Assembly (NCBI GenBank): GCA_036384655.1
Contig: DASVLX010000297.1
Location: 23,090-87,089, forward strand
DNA length: 64,000 bases
Direction of reading: 5' to 3'
DNA from: DASVLX01 sp036384655
GTDB lineage: Bacteria > Actinomycetota > Actinomycetes > Mycobacteriales > Pseudonocardiaceae
The notes under the pieces were generated by a model. That model saw nothing but the letters and a program-made list of their open reading frames with translations. It did not search any database and was not told where the DNA came from. Shown here in pieces: positions 25,499-34,245 of this stretch (position 1 is its first letter; each line of letters begins with the position of its first letter). A program made the translations under genes and the position numbers.

Positions 25499-25581
25499 CT
25501 GATGTTTAGTGGATCACTCAAGAAGCGGTGACGCAGACATCATTGGAACAATCCGCACACCTACGCGGTTGACGCTGACGA

Positions 25582-25606
25582 AAGTTGAGTGAAAAAGGCT
25601 CAACTT
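25582..25606. promoter_or_regulatory. Inverted repeat upstream of pheA, possible operator
   Basis: AAGTTGAG (25582-25589) and CTCAACTT (25599-25606) are perfect complements around a 9-base A-rich spacer. The repeat lies about 90-110 bases before the pheA start, a usual place for a transcription factor site. The factor is unknown. Confidence 0.45.
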
Positions 25607-25694
25607 GAGTTGGAGTTGGCCCGGAGACAGGAGGTGCCGGAGTGCGAGCTCCCGTTGTCCCGGCCATGTGTCGGCGTCAACTATGGTGACGAGC

Positions 25695-26639
25695 GTGTCG
25701 CGTATCGGCTATTTCGGGCCGCAGGGAACGTTCACTGAGCAGGCGGCACGCGGACTGGTCGACACGAGCGACGGCTCGATCGTGGACCGTGCCGGGTGCG
25801 AACTGATAGCCCTGGACACCGTGCCGGCCACCTTGGCGGCCGTCCGGGCCGGCGAGGTGGACGTGGGTTGTGTGCCCGTGGAGAACTCGGTCGAGGGTGC
25901 GGTGACCGCGACGATGGACGCGCTCGCCGTCGGTGATCCGCTGGTCGCGGTCGCCGAGACGGTGCTGCCCGTCCGGTTCACCGTGCTGGTTCGTCCGGGT
26001 GCCGGTGCCGCCGATATCCGGACCGTCGCGAGCCATCCGCACGCCCTGGCCCAGGTCCGCCAGTGGCTGGCGGATCATCTGCCGGACGCCGACGTGCTGG
26101 TCGCCAGGTCGACCGCCGCGGCGGCGGTCGGGGTGACCAAGGGCGAGTTCGATGCCGCCGTGACCGCGCCGGTCGCCGCCGAGCGCTACCCGTTGGATCT
26201 GTACGCGGCCGACGTCGCCGACGTCGAGGACGCGGCCACCCGTTTCCTGCTGGTGCGCCGGCCGGGCAGGTTGCCCAGGCCCACCGGCGCGGATCGCACC
26301 TCACTGATCGCGGTGACCGCCGACCGGACCGGCGCGCTCGCCGAAGTGCTTGTCGAACTGGCCCAGCGGGAGATCAATCTGACCAGGATCGAGTCCCGGC
26401 CGACGAAGAGCCGGCTCGGTGAATACCGGTTCTTCCTTGACTTGGAGGGGCATGTGGCCGAGGCACGGGTCGGTGACGCGCTCGCCGCGCTGCGCCGCCG
26501 CTGCCGCTCGGTGCGCTTCCTCGGGTCGTATCCGAAGGCGGTGGGGGGACCGACGGCCCCGGTCGCGGGGGCTCGGGACGAGGACTTCGCCGTGGCCAGC
26601 GAGTGGCTGCGCGCGGTACGCGACGGGGAGCGGGCGTGA
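25695..26639 (+). CDS. pheA: Prephenate dehydratase
   Basis: 314 aa from GTG 25695. It converts prephenate to phenylpyruvate in phenylalanine synthesis in the cytoplasm. The PDT domain runs from IGYFGPQGTFTEQAARGL to the conserved AATRFLLV (the TRF motif carries the catalytic Thr) near residue 180. The C-terminal ACT domain holds ESRPTKSRLGEYRFFLD, the ESRP block used for Phe feedback binding. GTG 25695 gives the usual family N-terminus and lies seven bases behind TATGGT; ATG 25683 is an alternative but falls within that hexamer. The stop overlaps the next gene (GTGA). Counterpart of Rv3838c. Confidence 0.94.
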   Translation: MSRIGYFGPQGTFTEQAARGLVDTSDGSIVDRAGCELIALDTVPATLAAVRAGEVDVGCVPVENSVEGAVTATMDALAVGDPLVAVAETVLPVRFTVLVRPGAGAADIRTVASHPHALAQVRQWLADHLPDADVLVARSTAAAAVGVTKGEFDAAVTAPVAAERYPLDLYAADVADVEDAATRFLLVRRPGRLPRPTGADRTSLIAVTADRTGALAEVLVELAQREINLTRIESRPTKSRLGEYRFFLDLEGHVAEARVGDALAALRRRCRSVRFLGSYPKAVGGPTAPVAGARDEDFAVASEWLRAVRDGERA

Positions 26640-27259
26640 CCAATCTGAAAATCGTGCTCGCCAGACATGGCGAGACCCAGTCCAATGTGCGGATGGCGCT
26701 GGACTCGGCGCCGCCCGGGCCGCCGTTGACGCGACTGGGGCGCCAGCAGGCCGCCCAACTGGCGCGATCCCTGGCCGGTGAGCCGGTGGTCGCGGTGTAC
26801 GCGAGTACCGCGATCCGCGCCCAGCAGACGGCCGAACCGGTCGCGACCACGCATGGGCTCGGCGTCCAGGTGGTCGACGGTGTGCAGGAGGTCTTCGTCG
26901 GCGAACTGGACAACCGCACCGACGAGACCTCGGTGCGCGCGTTCTACGACGTGTTCTCCCGGTGGGCCGGCGGTGAGCTGAGCGTGCCGATGCCCGGTGG
27001 GGAATGCGCCACCGAGGTCATCGAGCGGTATCACACGGTGCTGAAGGACATCCGCGACCGGCATTCACATGGTGTGGTCGTGGTGCTCAGCCACGGCGCG
27101 GCGATCCGGCTGGTGACGCCGACCCTGGCGACGAACGTGCCGATGAGTGTGGTCCGGCATGCCCTGATACCCAACACCGGCCGAGTGGTGCTGGATGATG
27201 ACCCGGACTCGCCGACCGGCTGGCGCTGTCAGGAATGGACCGGTCTGAGCCTGGCCTGA
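26636..27259 (+). CDS. Histidine phosphatase family (phosphoglycerate mutase-like) protein
   Basis: 207 aa. The catalytic RHGE motif is at residues 10-13 (VLARHGETQSN), followed by LTRLGRQQA, the second Arg block STAIRAQQTAEP and the second His in VVVLSHGAAIRLV. The phospho-histidine mechanism is intact. Substrate is unclear: members include true mutases, cobalamin and sugar phosphatases. It overlaps pheA by four bases, as in mycobacteria (Rv3837c next to Rv3838c), so it is cotranscribed, though no role in Phe synthesis is known. Confidence 0.9.
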   Translation: MTNLKIVLARHGETQSNVRMALDSAPPGPPLTRLGRQQAAQLARSLAGEPVVAVYASTAIRAQQTAEPVATTHGLGVQVVDGVQEVFVGELDNRTDETSVRAFYDVFSRWAGGELSVPMPGGECATEVIERYHTVLKDIRDRHSHGVVVVLSHGAAIRLVTPTLATNVPMSVVRHALIPNTGRVVLDDDPDSPTGWRCQEWTGLSLA

Positions 27260-27269
27260 CCGGCGCCGA

Positions 27270-27620
27270 TCAGCCCCAGCCGAGTTCGTCCAGACGGTCG
27301 TCGTCCAGGCCGAAGTGGTGGCCGATCTCGTGCAGCACGGTCACCCGGACCTGCGCCACGACATCCGCGTCGGTCCGGCAGATGCGCAGGATCGGTAGGC
27401 GATAGATGGTGATCCGGTCGGGCAGCACGCCGGAGTAGTACGAGGTGCGCTCGGTCAGTGCCACCCCGTGGTACAGGCCGAGCAGATGCGGGTTGTCCGG
27501 ATGAATGTCCTCGACGAGCACCACGACATTGCTCATCGCCTCGACGAACCGAGGCGGGATGGTGTCCAGCGCGTCGGCCACCAGTTCCTCGAACCGGTCC
27601 ATGGACATGTCCACCGGCAT
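27270..27620 (-). CDS. Zincin-like metallopeptidase family protein
   Basis: 116 aa from ATG 27620. The zinc motif HEIGHHFG sits near the C-terminus (HExxH with a third ligand after the Gly), followed by LDDDRLDELG. The helical first half (MDRFEELVADALDTIPPRF) is typical of the small acidic zincins encoded beside septum-formation proteins. It may be a true peptidase or a zinc-binding assembly factor; a substrate is not known. It lies seven bases after the septum-formation gene on the same strand, as Rv3836 pairs with Rv3835. ATG 27608 is an alternative start. Confidence 0.9.
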   Translation of the reverse strand: MPVDMSMDRFEELVADALDTIPPRFVEAMSNVVVLVEDIHPDNPHLLGLYHGVALTERTSYYSGVLPDRITIYRLPILRICRTDADVVAQVRVTVLHEIGHHFGLDDDRLDELGWG

Positions 27621-27627
27621 GGCGCGA

Positions 27628-28599
27628 TCACCCGCCACCCGCGCTGCTGACGGCGGCGCCGGACGGACTGGCCGAGCCCGCACCGCCGCCGATGCCACGG
27701 ATCGAGTTGGTCACCGGCGCCAGCGCCTGACCGCTCGGCGCCAACTGGCCAACCTCGCAGTTCACCCGGTAGGAGCCCACGTTCCAACTGTCCTGGCTGA
27801 GGGTCTCCCAGGTCAGCGTCAATCCGAAGCTCGTCAGGTTCGCGCCGCCGGTGTAGCTGGACGCCAGTGGGGTACACAGCGAGGCCAGTGCGTTCTGCTG
27901 GTCGTCGGTGGACGGATAACCGTTCGGGAACCGGTCGTGCAGGTTGACGATGCCGACGATCTCGTAGGCGTGTGGGTTGCCGCAGTCGACCGGTCCGCCG
28001 GCCGAGCCGTTGACCAGCCCCAGGCAGGTGCCCACCGGGAACACATTGGACTGGTCGGCACCCTTGGCGGGCCCGGTGAAGGACACCAGACCGGTGAGCG
28101 TCGCGATCTCGACTCCGCAGTGCAGGCCGCGGTTGCCGGCGGCCCACTGGGTGTCGGTGGGTTTCAGCGCGCCCACGACGAAGCGGCCGTTCGGGTCCAG
28201 CTTGCCCAGGTAGCTCTTCACACTCGCGCCGCAGTCCTGTTGAGTGACCTTCTGCCAGGTCTGGGTGTCCGGGAACGGGGTACCGGTCGGATACCCGGAG
28301 GACAGATCGGCGCTGCCTGTGACCTCGAACACGTGGGGCTGATCGCAGTCCACCTCGTGCAGGTCCCCGGCGTCGCTCTCCGTCCACATGAGACATTCAC
28401 CAGGCACGGCGGACGCGGCGACGCTGGCCGGATCGGTCGCCTGACCGGTGACGAGTAAGCCGAGCGGCCACCCCAACGCGATGGTGCCGCCCAGCACGAT
28501 CAGCGCACCAACGAAGGCTCCCGCCAGGTATCGTCGAGTGCCGCCATCCGTGGCCGATGGGCGCAGCCAGGCGAAAGTACTGGACATCGCGTCCATCAT
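27628..28599 (-). CDS. Septum formation family membrane protein
   Basis: 323 aa. One N-terminal transmembrane helix (residues 30-55, FVGALIVLGGTIALGWPLGLLV) anchors two related extracellular repeats. Each has a paired-cysteine signature: LHEVDCDQPHVFEVTGS and GPVDCGNPHAYEIVGIV. Family members (PF13845 type, Rv3835 in M. tuberculosis) are thought to act in septum formation, on indirect evidence. The C-terminus is low-complexity Ser/Gly/Ala. Start chosen as ATG 28599; ATG 28587 is possible. It forms an operon with the zincin. Confidence 0.88.
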   Translation of the reverse strand: MMDAMSSTFAWLRPSATDGGTRRYLAGAFVGALIVLGGTIALGWPLGLLVTGQATDPASVAASAVPGECLMWTESDAGDLHEVDCDQPHVFEVTGSADLSSGYPTGTPFPDTQTWQKVTQQDCGASVKSYLGKLDPNGRFVVGALKPTDTQWAAGNRGLHCGVEIATLTGLVSFTGPAKGADQSNVFPVGTCLGLVNGSAGGPVDCGNPHAYEIVGIVNLHDRFPNGYPSTDDQQNALASLCTPLASSYTGGANLTSFGLTLTWETLSQDSWNVGSYRVNCEVGQLAPSGQALAPVTNSIRGIGGGAGSASPSGAAVSSAGGG

Positions 28600-28698
28600 G
28601 CCCCGATCATCGGGCTGATCAGGGCGCGGGTCAGGCGTTTTGCGTCTGGTTTGTGCCAGGCTGGGCGGCGTGAGTCGGCGGGACCGAAGGGGGACCGA

Positions 28699-29472
28699 GT
28701 GAGCGGCGATCTGACCGGTGAGGACGCGGGGAACGGAAAATACTCACTGCCAACACCCGACCTCAGCGCGTTCGGCGAGGGATCCACGGCGACGGCCGTC
28801 GCTCCGCCCTTCACACCACCGCCCGGTGCGCCACCCTTCGGGCCGCGCGACAGGGTTCGGTTCCAGGATCCGGCGACCACTCGGCCGCGACCGCCCAGCG
28901 TCGCCGAGCAGCGCGCTCAGCAACAGTTCCAGGCCGCCGAGGCCGCCGCCGCGGAGGAACGCGACGACACGGCACGCCGGTCTCGGGCCAAGCGGCGTCT
29001 GCTGCGCAACGGCGCCATTCTGGTCGCGGTGGTCCTGGTGATCGGCGTCCTGGCCTGGTTGCAGTACGGACAGTCGACGACCGAGCGGTGCGTCAGCGTG
29101 TCCGGCAGCTCCGACACGGTCGCCGACTACCAGTACTGCGACGCCTCCTATGTGACCAGCCACGGTGGCTACACCCACGACGGCCTGCTGTTCGTGCCCA
29201 TCCCGGGTGGTGGCTACCAGCAGTACCGCCCGTACTACGGCGGCAACGTCAGTGGCAACACGGTCAGCGGCGGCAGCTACTCCGCGCCCAGCCACGGAAC
29301 AATCAAGACCACCGGGGGCAACACCGTCGAGCGCGGCGGGTTCGGTGTTTCCGGCAACAGTGTTTCCGGCAACAGTGGCGGCAGCGACAGCGGCAACAGT
29401 AAGGGCAAGAGCGGCAGCAGCGGTAGCAAGGGCAAGAGCGGTGGCAGCGGCGGACACAGCGGCCACCACTAG
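28699..29472 (+). CDS. YgiB/YjfM-like membrane-anchored protein with Gly/Ser/Lys-rich tail
   Basis: 257 aa from GTG 28699. A Pro-rich cytoplasmic region ends in RRSRAKRRLLRNG before one transmembrane helix (about residues 108-130), then two spaced cysteines (RCVSVSGSS, YQYCDAS), a Tyr/Gly-rich stretch (YQQYRPYYGGNVSG) and the motif TVERGGFGVSG. RGGFG near the C-terminus is a mark of the E. coli YgiB/YjfM (DUF1190) proteins, which pair with ATP-grasp enzymes YgiC/YjfC; the gene here is likewise followed by such an enzyme. The last 40 residues are SG/SK repeats ending in HSGHH. Similarity to YgiB is my inference. Confidence 0.72.
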   Translation: MSGDLTGEDAGNGKYSLPTPDLSAFGEGSTATAVAPPFTPPPGAPPFGPRDRVRFQDPATTRPRPPSVAEQRAQQQFQAAEAAAAEERDDTARRSRAKRRLLRNGAILVAVVLVIGVLAWLQYGQSTTERCVSVSGSSDTVADYQYCDASYVTSHGGYTHDGLLFVPIPGGGYQQYRPYYGGNVSGNTVSGGSYSAPSHGTIKTTGGNTVERGGFGVSGNSVSGNSGGSDSGNSKGKSGSSGSKGKSGGSGGHSGHH

Positions 29473-29634
29473 GCTCGGCCGTTTCCGGTCAACGGCACGG
29501 CCCGGGCATGACGCTGGCAGGGCACAGCCCTTTCACGCAACCGAACCGCCGCTGTGACCAGGAAACGTCGCTGATCGCTTACGCTCGCTTACGCCAACTT
29601 CACCGCATCAATCGTCATCGTCTAGGAGACGCGC

Positions 29635-30777
29635 ATGCGCCGGGAAGCTTCACGGCCTCGGATGGATTGGTGGCGGATCATCGAGGACCAGGGCGTTGTC
29701 GCCGGGGCACCGGGCGGCCGGCCGCGCTGGGATGAGTCCGCGCACTACGTGCTTGAGCCGGGGGAGGTCGAGTCGCTGCGGGCGGACACCGAACTGCTGC
29801 ACTCGATGTGCCTTGAGGCCGTCGACACGGTGATCACCACCGAGCGGTTCAGCGACTTCGGCGTGCCGGAGTGGGTGTGGCCGGCGATCGTGGAGTCCTG
29901 GAAACGTCGTGATCCGCAGCTGTGCGGACGCTTCGACCTGCGCTACGACGGCAGCGGCCCGGCCAAGCTGTTGGAGTACGACGCCGACACGCCCCGCGGG
30001 TTGGTGGAGGCGGCGGTGGCGCAGTGGTGGTGGCGGGCCACCGTGTTCCCCAACGGTAGCCAGTGGAACGACATTCACCAGCGGCTCACCGAGCGGTGGA
30101 CCGAGCTCGTCCGGCAACTGCCCACTCCCAGCGTGCACTTCACCTGGTCCGGCGCCGACCCCACCGGCGCGGACCGGTCCGTGATCAGCTACCTGGGCGA
30201 TGTCGCGGCGGACGTCGGCTGTGACGCGGTGGCGCTGGCCATCGAGGACGTCGGCTGGGACAAGGCACTGAACCGCTTCGTGGACTTGGAGAACGAACCG
30301 ATCGGCACGATCGCCAAGCTGTACCCGTGGGAGTGGTTGGTGGGCGACCGGTTCGGCCAACGGGCCATCGACGCGCTGCCGGACACCCTGTGGATCGAGC
30401 CGCTGTGGAAGTCGTTGCTGTCCAACAAGGCGCTGCTCGCGGTGCTCTGGGAGATGCACCCCGGGCACCCGAACCTGCTGCCCACCTACCTGGACCAGCC
30501 CGGCATGCTCACCGAGTACGTGCGTAAGCCCAAGCTGGGCCGGGACGGCGCCAACATCGAGATCGTCGCGCCGGGCTATGAGACTCACACCGGCGGCGTC
30601 TACGGCCGGGAGGGCCAGGTCTGCCAGCTGTTCGACCCGCTGCCCGAGTTCGACGGCCGCCGGCCGGTGATCGGCGTGTGGATGGTCGGCGATCACGCGG
30701 CCGGGCTGGGCATCCAGGAGTCCGGTCTGGTCACCGACGAGAACTCGGTGTTCGTGCCACACCGCGTCGAGTCCTGA
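29635..30777 (+). CDS. YgiC/YjfC-like ATP-grasp (glutathionylspermidine synthase family) protein
   Basis: 380 aa with the glutathionylspermidine synthase pre-ATP-grasp fold. Landmarks are FDLRYDGSGPAKLLEYDADTP (substrate and Mg2+ region), IAKLYPWEWLVGDRFG and KPKLGRDGANIEIV, and GVWMVGDHAAGLGIQE near the end. E. coli relatives YgiC/YjfC have no confirmed peptide product; the enzymes are expected to form an amide bond using ATP. True Gsp synthase has an extra amidase domain which is absent here. ATG 29635 has GGAG nine bases upstream. It follows the YgiB-like gene by 162 bases. Confidence 0.9.
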   Translation: MRREASRPRMDWWRIIEDQGVVAGAPGGRPRWDESAHYVLEPGEVESLRADTELLHSMCLEAVDTVITTERFSDFGVPEWVWPAIVESWKRRDPQLCGRFDLRYDGSGPAKLLEYDADTPRGLVEAAVAQWWWRATVFPNGSQWNDIHQRLTERWTELVRQLPTPSVHFTWSGADPTGADRSVISYLGDVAADVGCDAVALAIEDVGWDKALNRFVDLENEPIGTIAKLYPWEWLVGDRFGQRAIDALPDTLWIEPLWKSLLSNKALLAVLWEMHPGHPNLLPTYLDQPGMLTEYVRKPKLGRDGANIEIVAPGYETHTGGVYGREGQVCQLFDPLPEFDGRRPVIGVWMVGDHAAGLGIQESGLVTDENSVFVPHRVES

Positions 30778-30858
30778 CCGACCGCCGGTCGAACGCCGGC
30801 GGGCAGCGCGCCGAACGCGGTTTACCGCGCTCCCCGCACGGCCTCGGACCCGACCCAT

Positions 30859-30864
30859 TAGGCT
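30859..30864 (+). promoter_or_regulatory. -10 element of a leaderless serS promoter
   Basis: TAGGCT at 30859-30864 ends eight bases before GTG 30873. No ribosome binding site lies between them, so the transcript probably starts at or next to the start codon. The -35 element is not clear. Confidence 0.5.
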
Positions 30865-30872
30865 CAAATGCC

Positions 30873-32141
30873 GTGATCGAGCTGAGGACACTGCGCGAGA
30901 ATCCGGACGTGGCGCGCGCATCGCAGCGCGCCCGTGGCGAGGACGAGACGCTGGTCGACGCGCTGCTGTCCGCCGACGAACGGCGCCGGGCCGCGGTGGC
31001 CCGCGGCGACGCGTTGCGCGCCGAGCAGCGGCAGTTCGGCAAGCGGGTCGGAGCCGCCAAGGGCGACGATCGGGCCGTGTTAATCGCCAAGGGCAAGGAG
31101 CTGGCCTCCGAGGTCAAGGCCGCGGAGGCGGAACAGGCCGCCGCGGAGGCCGAGCTGACCGAGGCGCAGATGCGGATGTCCAACATCGTGGAGCCGGACA
31201 CTCCGCCCGGCGGTGAGGACGACTTCGTCGTGCTCAAGCATGTTGGCACGCCGCCCACCTTCGACTTCACCCCGCGCGACCACGTCGAGCTGGGCGAACT
31301 GCTCGGTGCGATCGACACCGAGCGGGGCGCCAAGGTCTCCGGGGCACGGTTCTACTTCCTCACCGGTGTTGGCGCGCAACTGCAGTTGGCGTTGCTGAAC
31401 ATGGCCATCGCCCAGGCCGCCGAGGCCGGGTTCATCCCGGTGATCACGCCGACCCTGGTGCGGCCGGAGATCATGGCCGGCACCGGGTTCCTGGGCGCGC
31501 ACGACGCCGAGGTGTACCGGCTGCGCGACGACGACCTGTACCTGGTCGGCACCTCCGAGGTGGCGCTGGCCGGCTTCCATTCGGATGAGATCCTGGACCT
31601 GTCGGCGGGGCCGCGCCGGTACGCCGGCTGGTCGTCCTGCTTCCGCCGGGAGGCCGGCTCCTACGGCAAGGACACCCGCGGCATCATCCGGGTGCACCAG
31701 TTCGACAAGGTCGAGATGTTCTCCTACTGCCCGCCCGAGCAGGCCCACGAGGAGCACCTGCGGCTGCTGGCCTGGGAGGAGCGGATGCTCGCCAAGGTCG
31801 AGGTGCCGTACCGGGTGATCGACGTCGCGGCCGGCGATCTCGGCTCCAGCGCGGCCCGCAAGTACGACTGCGAAGCCTGGGTGCCGACCCAGAACACCTA
31901 CCGGGAGCTGACCTCCACGTCGAACTGCACCACGTTCCAGGCCCGCCGGCTGAACGTGCGGTACCGGGACGCGGACGGCCGGCCGCAGTACTCGGCCACC
32001 CTGAACGGCACGCTCGCCACCACCCGGTGGCTGGTGGCGATCCTGGAGAACCACCAGCAGGCGGACGGCTCGGTGCGGGTGCCCGAGGCGATGCGGCCGT
32101 TCCTGGGCGGGCGCGAGGTGCTGACCCCGGTCAACGCCTGA
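30873..32141 (+). CDS. serS: Seryl-tRNA synthetase
   Basis: 422 aa. It charges tRNA-Ser (and the selenocysteine tRNA where present). The N-terminal coiled-coil arm for the tRNA long variable loop is seen at residues 25-100. The class II core follows: motif 2 FRREAGSYGKDTRGIIRVHQF and motif 3 LNGTLATTRWLVAILE. GTG 30873 gives the usual start IELRTLREN. The stop is part of a 12-base palindrome TGATCCGGATCA that also contains the stop of the convergent lhgO. Counterpart of Rv3834c. Confidence 0.98.
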   Translation: MIELRTLRENPDVARASQRARGEDETLVDALLSADERRRAAVARGDALRAEQRQFGKRVGAAKGDDRAVLIAKGKELASEVKAAEAEQAAAEAELTEAQMRMSNIVEPDTPPGGEDDFVVLKHVGTPPTFDFTPRDHVELGELLGAIDTERGAKVSGARFYFLTGVGAQLQLALLNMAIAQAAEAGFIPVITPTLVRPEIMAGTGFLGAHDAEVYRLRDDDLYLVGTSEVALAGFHSDEILDLSAGPRRYAGWSSCFRREAGSYGKDTRGIIRVHQFDKVEMFSYCPPEQAHEEHLRLLAWEERMLAKVEVPYRVIDVAAGDLGSSAARKYDCEAWVPTQNTYRELTSTSNCTTFQARRLNVRYRDADGRPQYSATLNGTLATTRWLVAILENHQQADGSVRVPEAMRPFLGGREVLTPVNA

Positions 32142-32147
32142 TCCGGA

Positions 32148-33368
32148 TCAACGGCCGACCGTCTCGGCCAGCCGGTCGGCGACATATCGGGCGATCTCCA
32201 GCGAGCTGGTGGCGCCGGGTGATGGCGCGTTGAGTACATGCGCCTGGCCGGGCGCGCACTGGATGAGGAAGTCGTCGACCAGCGAGCCGTCCGGGCGCAG
32301 TGCCTGCGCACGCACCCCGGCGCCGGCGCGCCGCAGATCGTCCGGCCCGATCGCCGGCACCAGTTTCGCCACGCTGGCGGCGAACCGGCGGCGGGACAGT
32401 GAACGCAGTACCTCGGCCACGCCGGTGCGAGCGTACCTGCGACCCAACCGCCAGATGCCCGGAAAGCGTGCCACGTCAAGGAGGTCCGCGGCGGACAGCT
32501 CGGACCACCGGTAGCCCTCCCGGCTCAGCGCGAGCACCGCGTTCGGGCCGGCATGCACGGTGCCGTCGAGCATGCGGGTCAGGTGCACGCCGAGGAACGG
32601 CAGGCCCGCGTCCGGCACCGGATAGATCAGGCCGCGCACCAGCGACCGGGCCTGCTCGCGCAGTTCGTAGTACTCGCCACGGAACGGCACGATCCGCGCC
32701 TCGGGACGCAGTCCGGCCAGCTCCGCCACCCGATCGGCCTGCAGCCCGGCGCAGTTGACCAGCGCGTCCGCCCGGAGCACCCCGTCCGGCGTGGCGAGTT
32801 CCACCCGGTGGTTCCCGATGCGGGCCGGCCGGATACCCAGCACCGGGGTGCGGAGCCGCAGGTCGGCGCCGGCGTCCCGCAGGTCGCCGGCCAACGCCGC
32901 ACACACGGCGGGAAAGTCGATGACCGCGGTGGTCGACACGCGCAGCGCGGCGACGCAGCGGACCTCCGGTTCGTACTCCCTGGCCTGCGCGGACGAGACA
33001 TTCCGGACCGGCACGCCGTTGGCGGCAGCACGGTCCGCCAGCGTCGCCAGCGCGGGCAGCTCCGCCTCGGACGCGGCCACCACGAGCTTGCCGCACACCT
33101 CCACCGGCAGGCCGTGCTCGCGGGCGAACCGCACCATCGACGCGTTGCCGGCGGCGGAGGCACGCGCCTTCAACGAGCCGGGCCGGTAGTAGAGGCCGGC
33201 ATGAGCGACATTGCTGTTGTGCCCGCTCTGGTGCGCGGCCCACCGATTCTCCTTCTCGCAGACCGTGACCGCGTTGCCGCGCGCGACGAGTTCGCGGGCC
33301 ACCGCCAGGCCGACGATGCCGCCGCCGATCACCACGACCCGGTTCGCGAGTCGTTCCTTCCCGGCCAT
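32148..33368 (-). CDS. lhgO: L-2-hydroxyglutarate oxidase
   Basis: 406 aa FAD-dependent oxidoreductase of the DAO fold. The dinucleotide motif VVVIGGGIVGLAVAREL is at the N-terminus, with the LhgO family block AHQSGHNSNVAHAGLYY, and VNCAGLQADRVAEL and VPFRGEYYEL downstream. It oxidises L-2-hydroxyglutarate to 2-oxoglutarate and delivers electrons to the membrane quinone pool in characterised members. ATG 33368 shares one base with the stop of the HAD gene (TGATG), so both are translated from one message. Confidence 0.9.
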   Translation of the reverse strand: MAGKERLANRVVVIGGGIVGLAVARELVARGNAVTVCEKENRWAAHQSGHNSNVAHAGLYYRPGSLKARASAAGNASMVRFAREHGLPVEVCGKLVVAASEAELPALATLADRAAANGVPVRNVSSAQAREYEPEVRCVAALRVSTTAVIDFPAVCAALAGDLRDAGADLRLRTPVLGIRPARIGNHRVELATPDGVLRADALVNCAGLQADRVAELAGLRPEARIVPFRGEYYELREQARSLVRGLIYPVPDAGLPFLGVHLTRMLDGTVHAGPNAVLALSREGYRWSELSAADLLDVARFPGIWRLGRRYARTGVAEVLRSLSRRRFAASVAKLVPAIGPDDLRRAGAGVRAQALRPDGSLVDDFLIQCAPGQAHVLNAPSPGATSSLEIARYVADRLAETVGR

Positions 33369-34180
33369 CAGAACCACCGCTCCAGCACCGCGGCGACGCC
33401 GTCGGCGTCATTGGCCGCGGTGACCTCGTCGGCGATGGCGAGCACGTCCGGATGGGCGTTGGCGACGGCCACGCCGTGCCCGGCCCACCGCAGCATCGGT
33501 ACGTCGTTGGGCATGTCACCGAAGGCGACCGCGTCGTGCGCGGCCACGCCGAGTTGGTCGGCGAGCCGCGCCAGCCCGGTTCCCTTGTCGACGCCGGCGG
33601 CGGCGATCTCGATCAGGCCGTAGCCGGTCGAGAACGTCACGTCCACCTCGTCGCCGACCACGCCGCGCACCACCTCGGCCAGTGCGTCGCTGGTCATGTC
33701 CGGGTGCCGGACCAACAGCTTCACCGCGGGAAGGCCGACCAGTTCGGCCATGGTCGCGGGGCGGCCGGGATCACTGGGCCACGGGTGCAGGTAGTTCTCC
33801 CCGGTATGGAACTCGTAGCCGTCCAGCGCGAGTGCCGAGTCGCCCACCCGTTCCACCGCCACGCCACAGTCCGGAATGACGTTGGTGATCGCTTGAACTG
33901 TCTCGGCAAGCAACGCGGGGTTGAGTTGTTGCAGATTCGTCACCCGATCGGCACCTATGTCGTAGAGCACCGCACCGTTGGAGCACACCGCCCATCCGGT
34001 GCTGCCGACCGCCCGCGCGACCACCGGGATCCACCGCGGTGGTCGGCCCGTGACCAGGACGAACGGGGTGCCGCCGGCGATCACGCCGGCGACCGCGTTG
34101 ACGGTGCGGGCGGACACCTGCTCACCGGGCCCGAGCAGGGTGCCGTCCACGTCGGATGCCACCAGACGAGGAGTTTCCAC
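33368..34180 (-). CDS. Cof-type HAD-IIB family phosphatase
   Basis: 270 aa from GTG 34180. HAD motif I is SDVDGTLLGP (nucleophile Asp and acid Asp), motif II is VLVTGRPP, motif III is the Lys in KGTGLARLADQLG, and motif IV is FGDMPNDVPML. The C2B cap lies between motifs II and III. Members dephosphorylate small sugar phosphates or FMN; the specific substrate is unknown. An upstream extension (to 34246) is open but would run into the promoter of the divergent gene. It matches Rv3813c in context and overlaps lhgO. Confidence 0.92.
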   Translation of the reverse strand: METPRLVASDVDGTLLGPGEQVSARTVNAVAGVIAGGTPFVLVTGRPPRWIPVVARAVGSTGWAVCSNGAVLYDIGADRVTNLQQLNPALLAETVQAITNVIPDCGVAVERVGDSALALDGYEFHTGENYLHPWPSDPGRPATMAELVGLPAVKLLVRHPDMTSDALAEVVRGVVGDEVDVTFSTGYGLIEIAAAGVDKGTGLARLADQLGVAAHDAVAFGDMPNDVPMLRWAGHGVAVANAHPDVLAIADEVTAANDADGVAAVLERWF

Positions 34181-34245
34181 ACAACTATCCTGCCGGTTCA
34201 CCCGAAGGGCTGACTCGTGTGCACGGCTGCCGCTACGTTGGCGCA

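Larger units (their letters stand above)
25316..25694. other. 379-base intergenic region before pheA
   Basis: No gene is seen here. The stretch holds the second copy of the 16-base repeat, a TTGTCCCCAG motif, the 12-base-arm DnaA-box palindrome (25471-25498), an 8-base inverted repeat (25582-25606) and GAGTTGGAGTT direct repeats after it. A -10-like TATGGT (25682-25687) lies seven bases before the chosen pheA GTG. Signal density is higher than anywhere else in the window. Confidence 0.7.
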
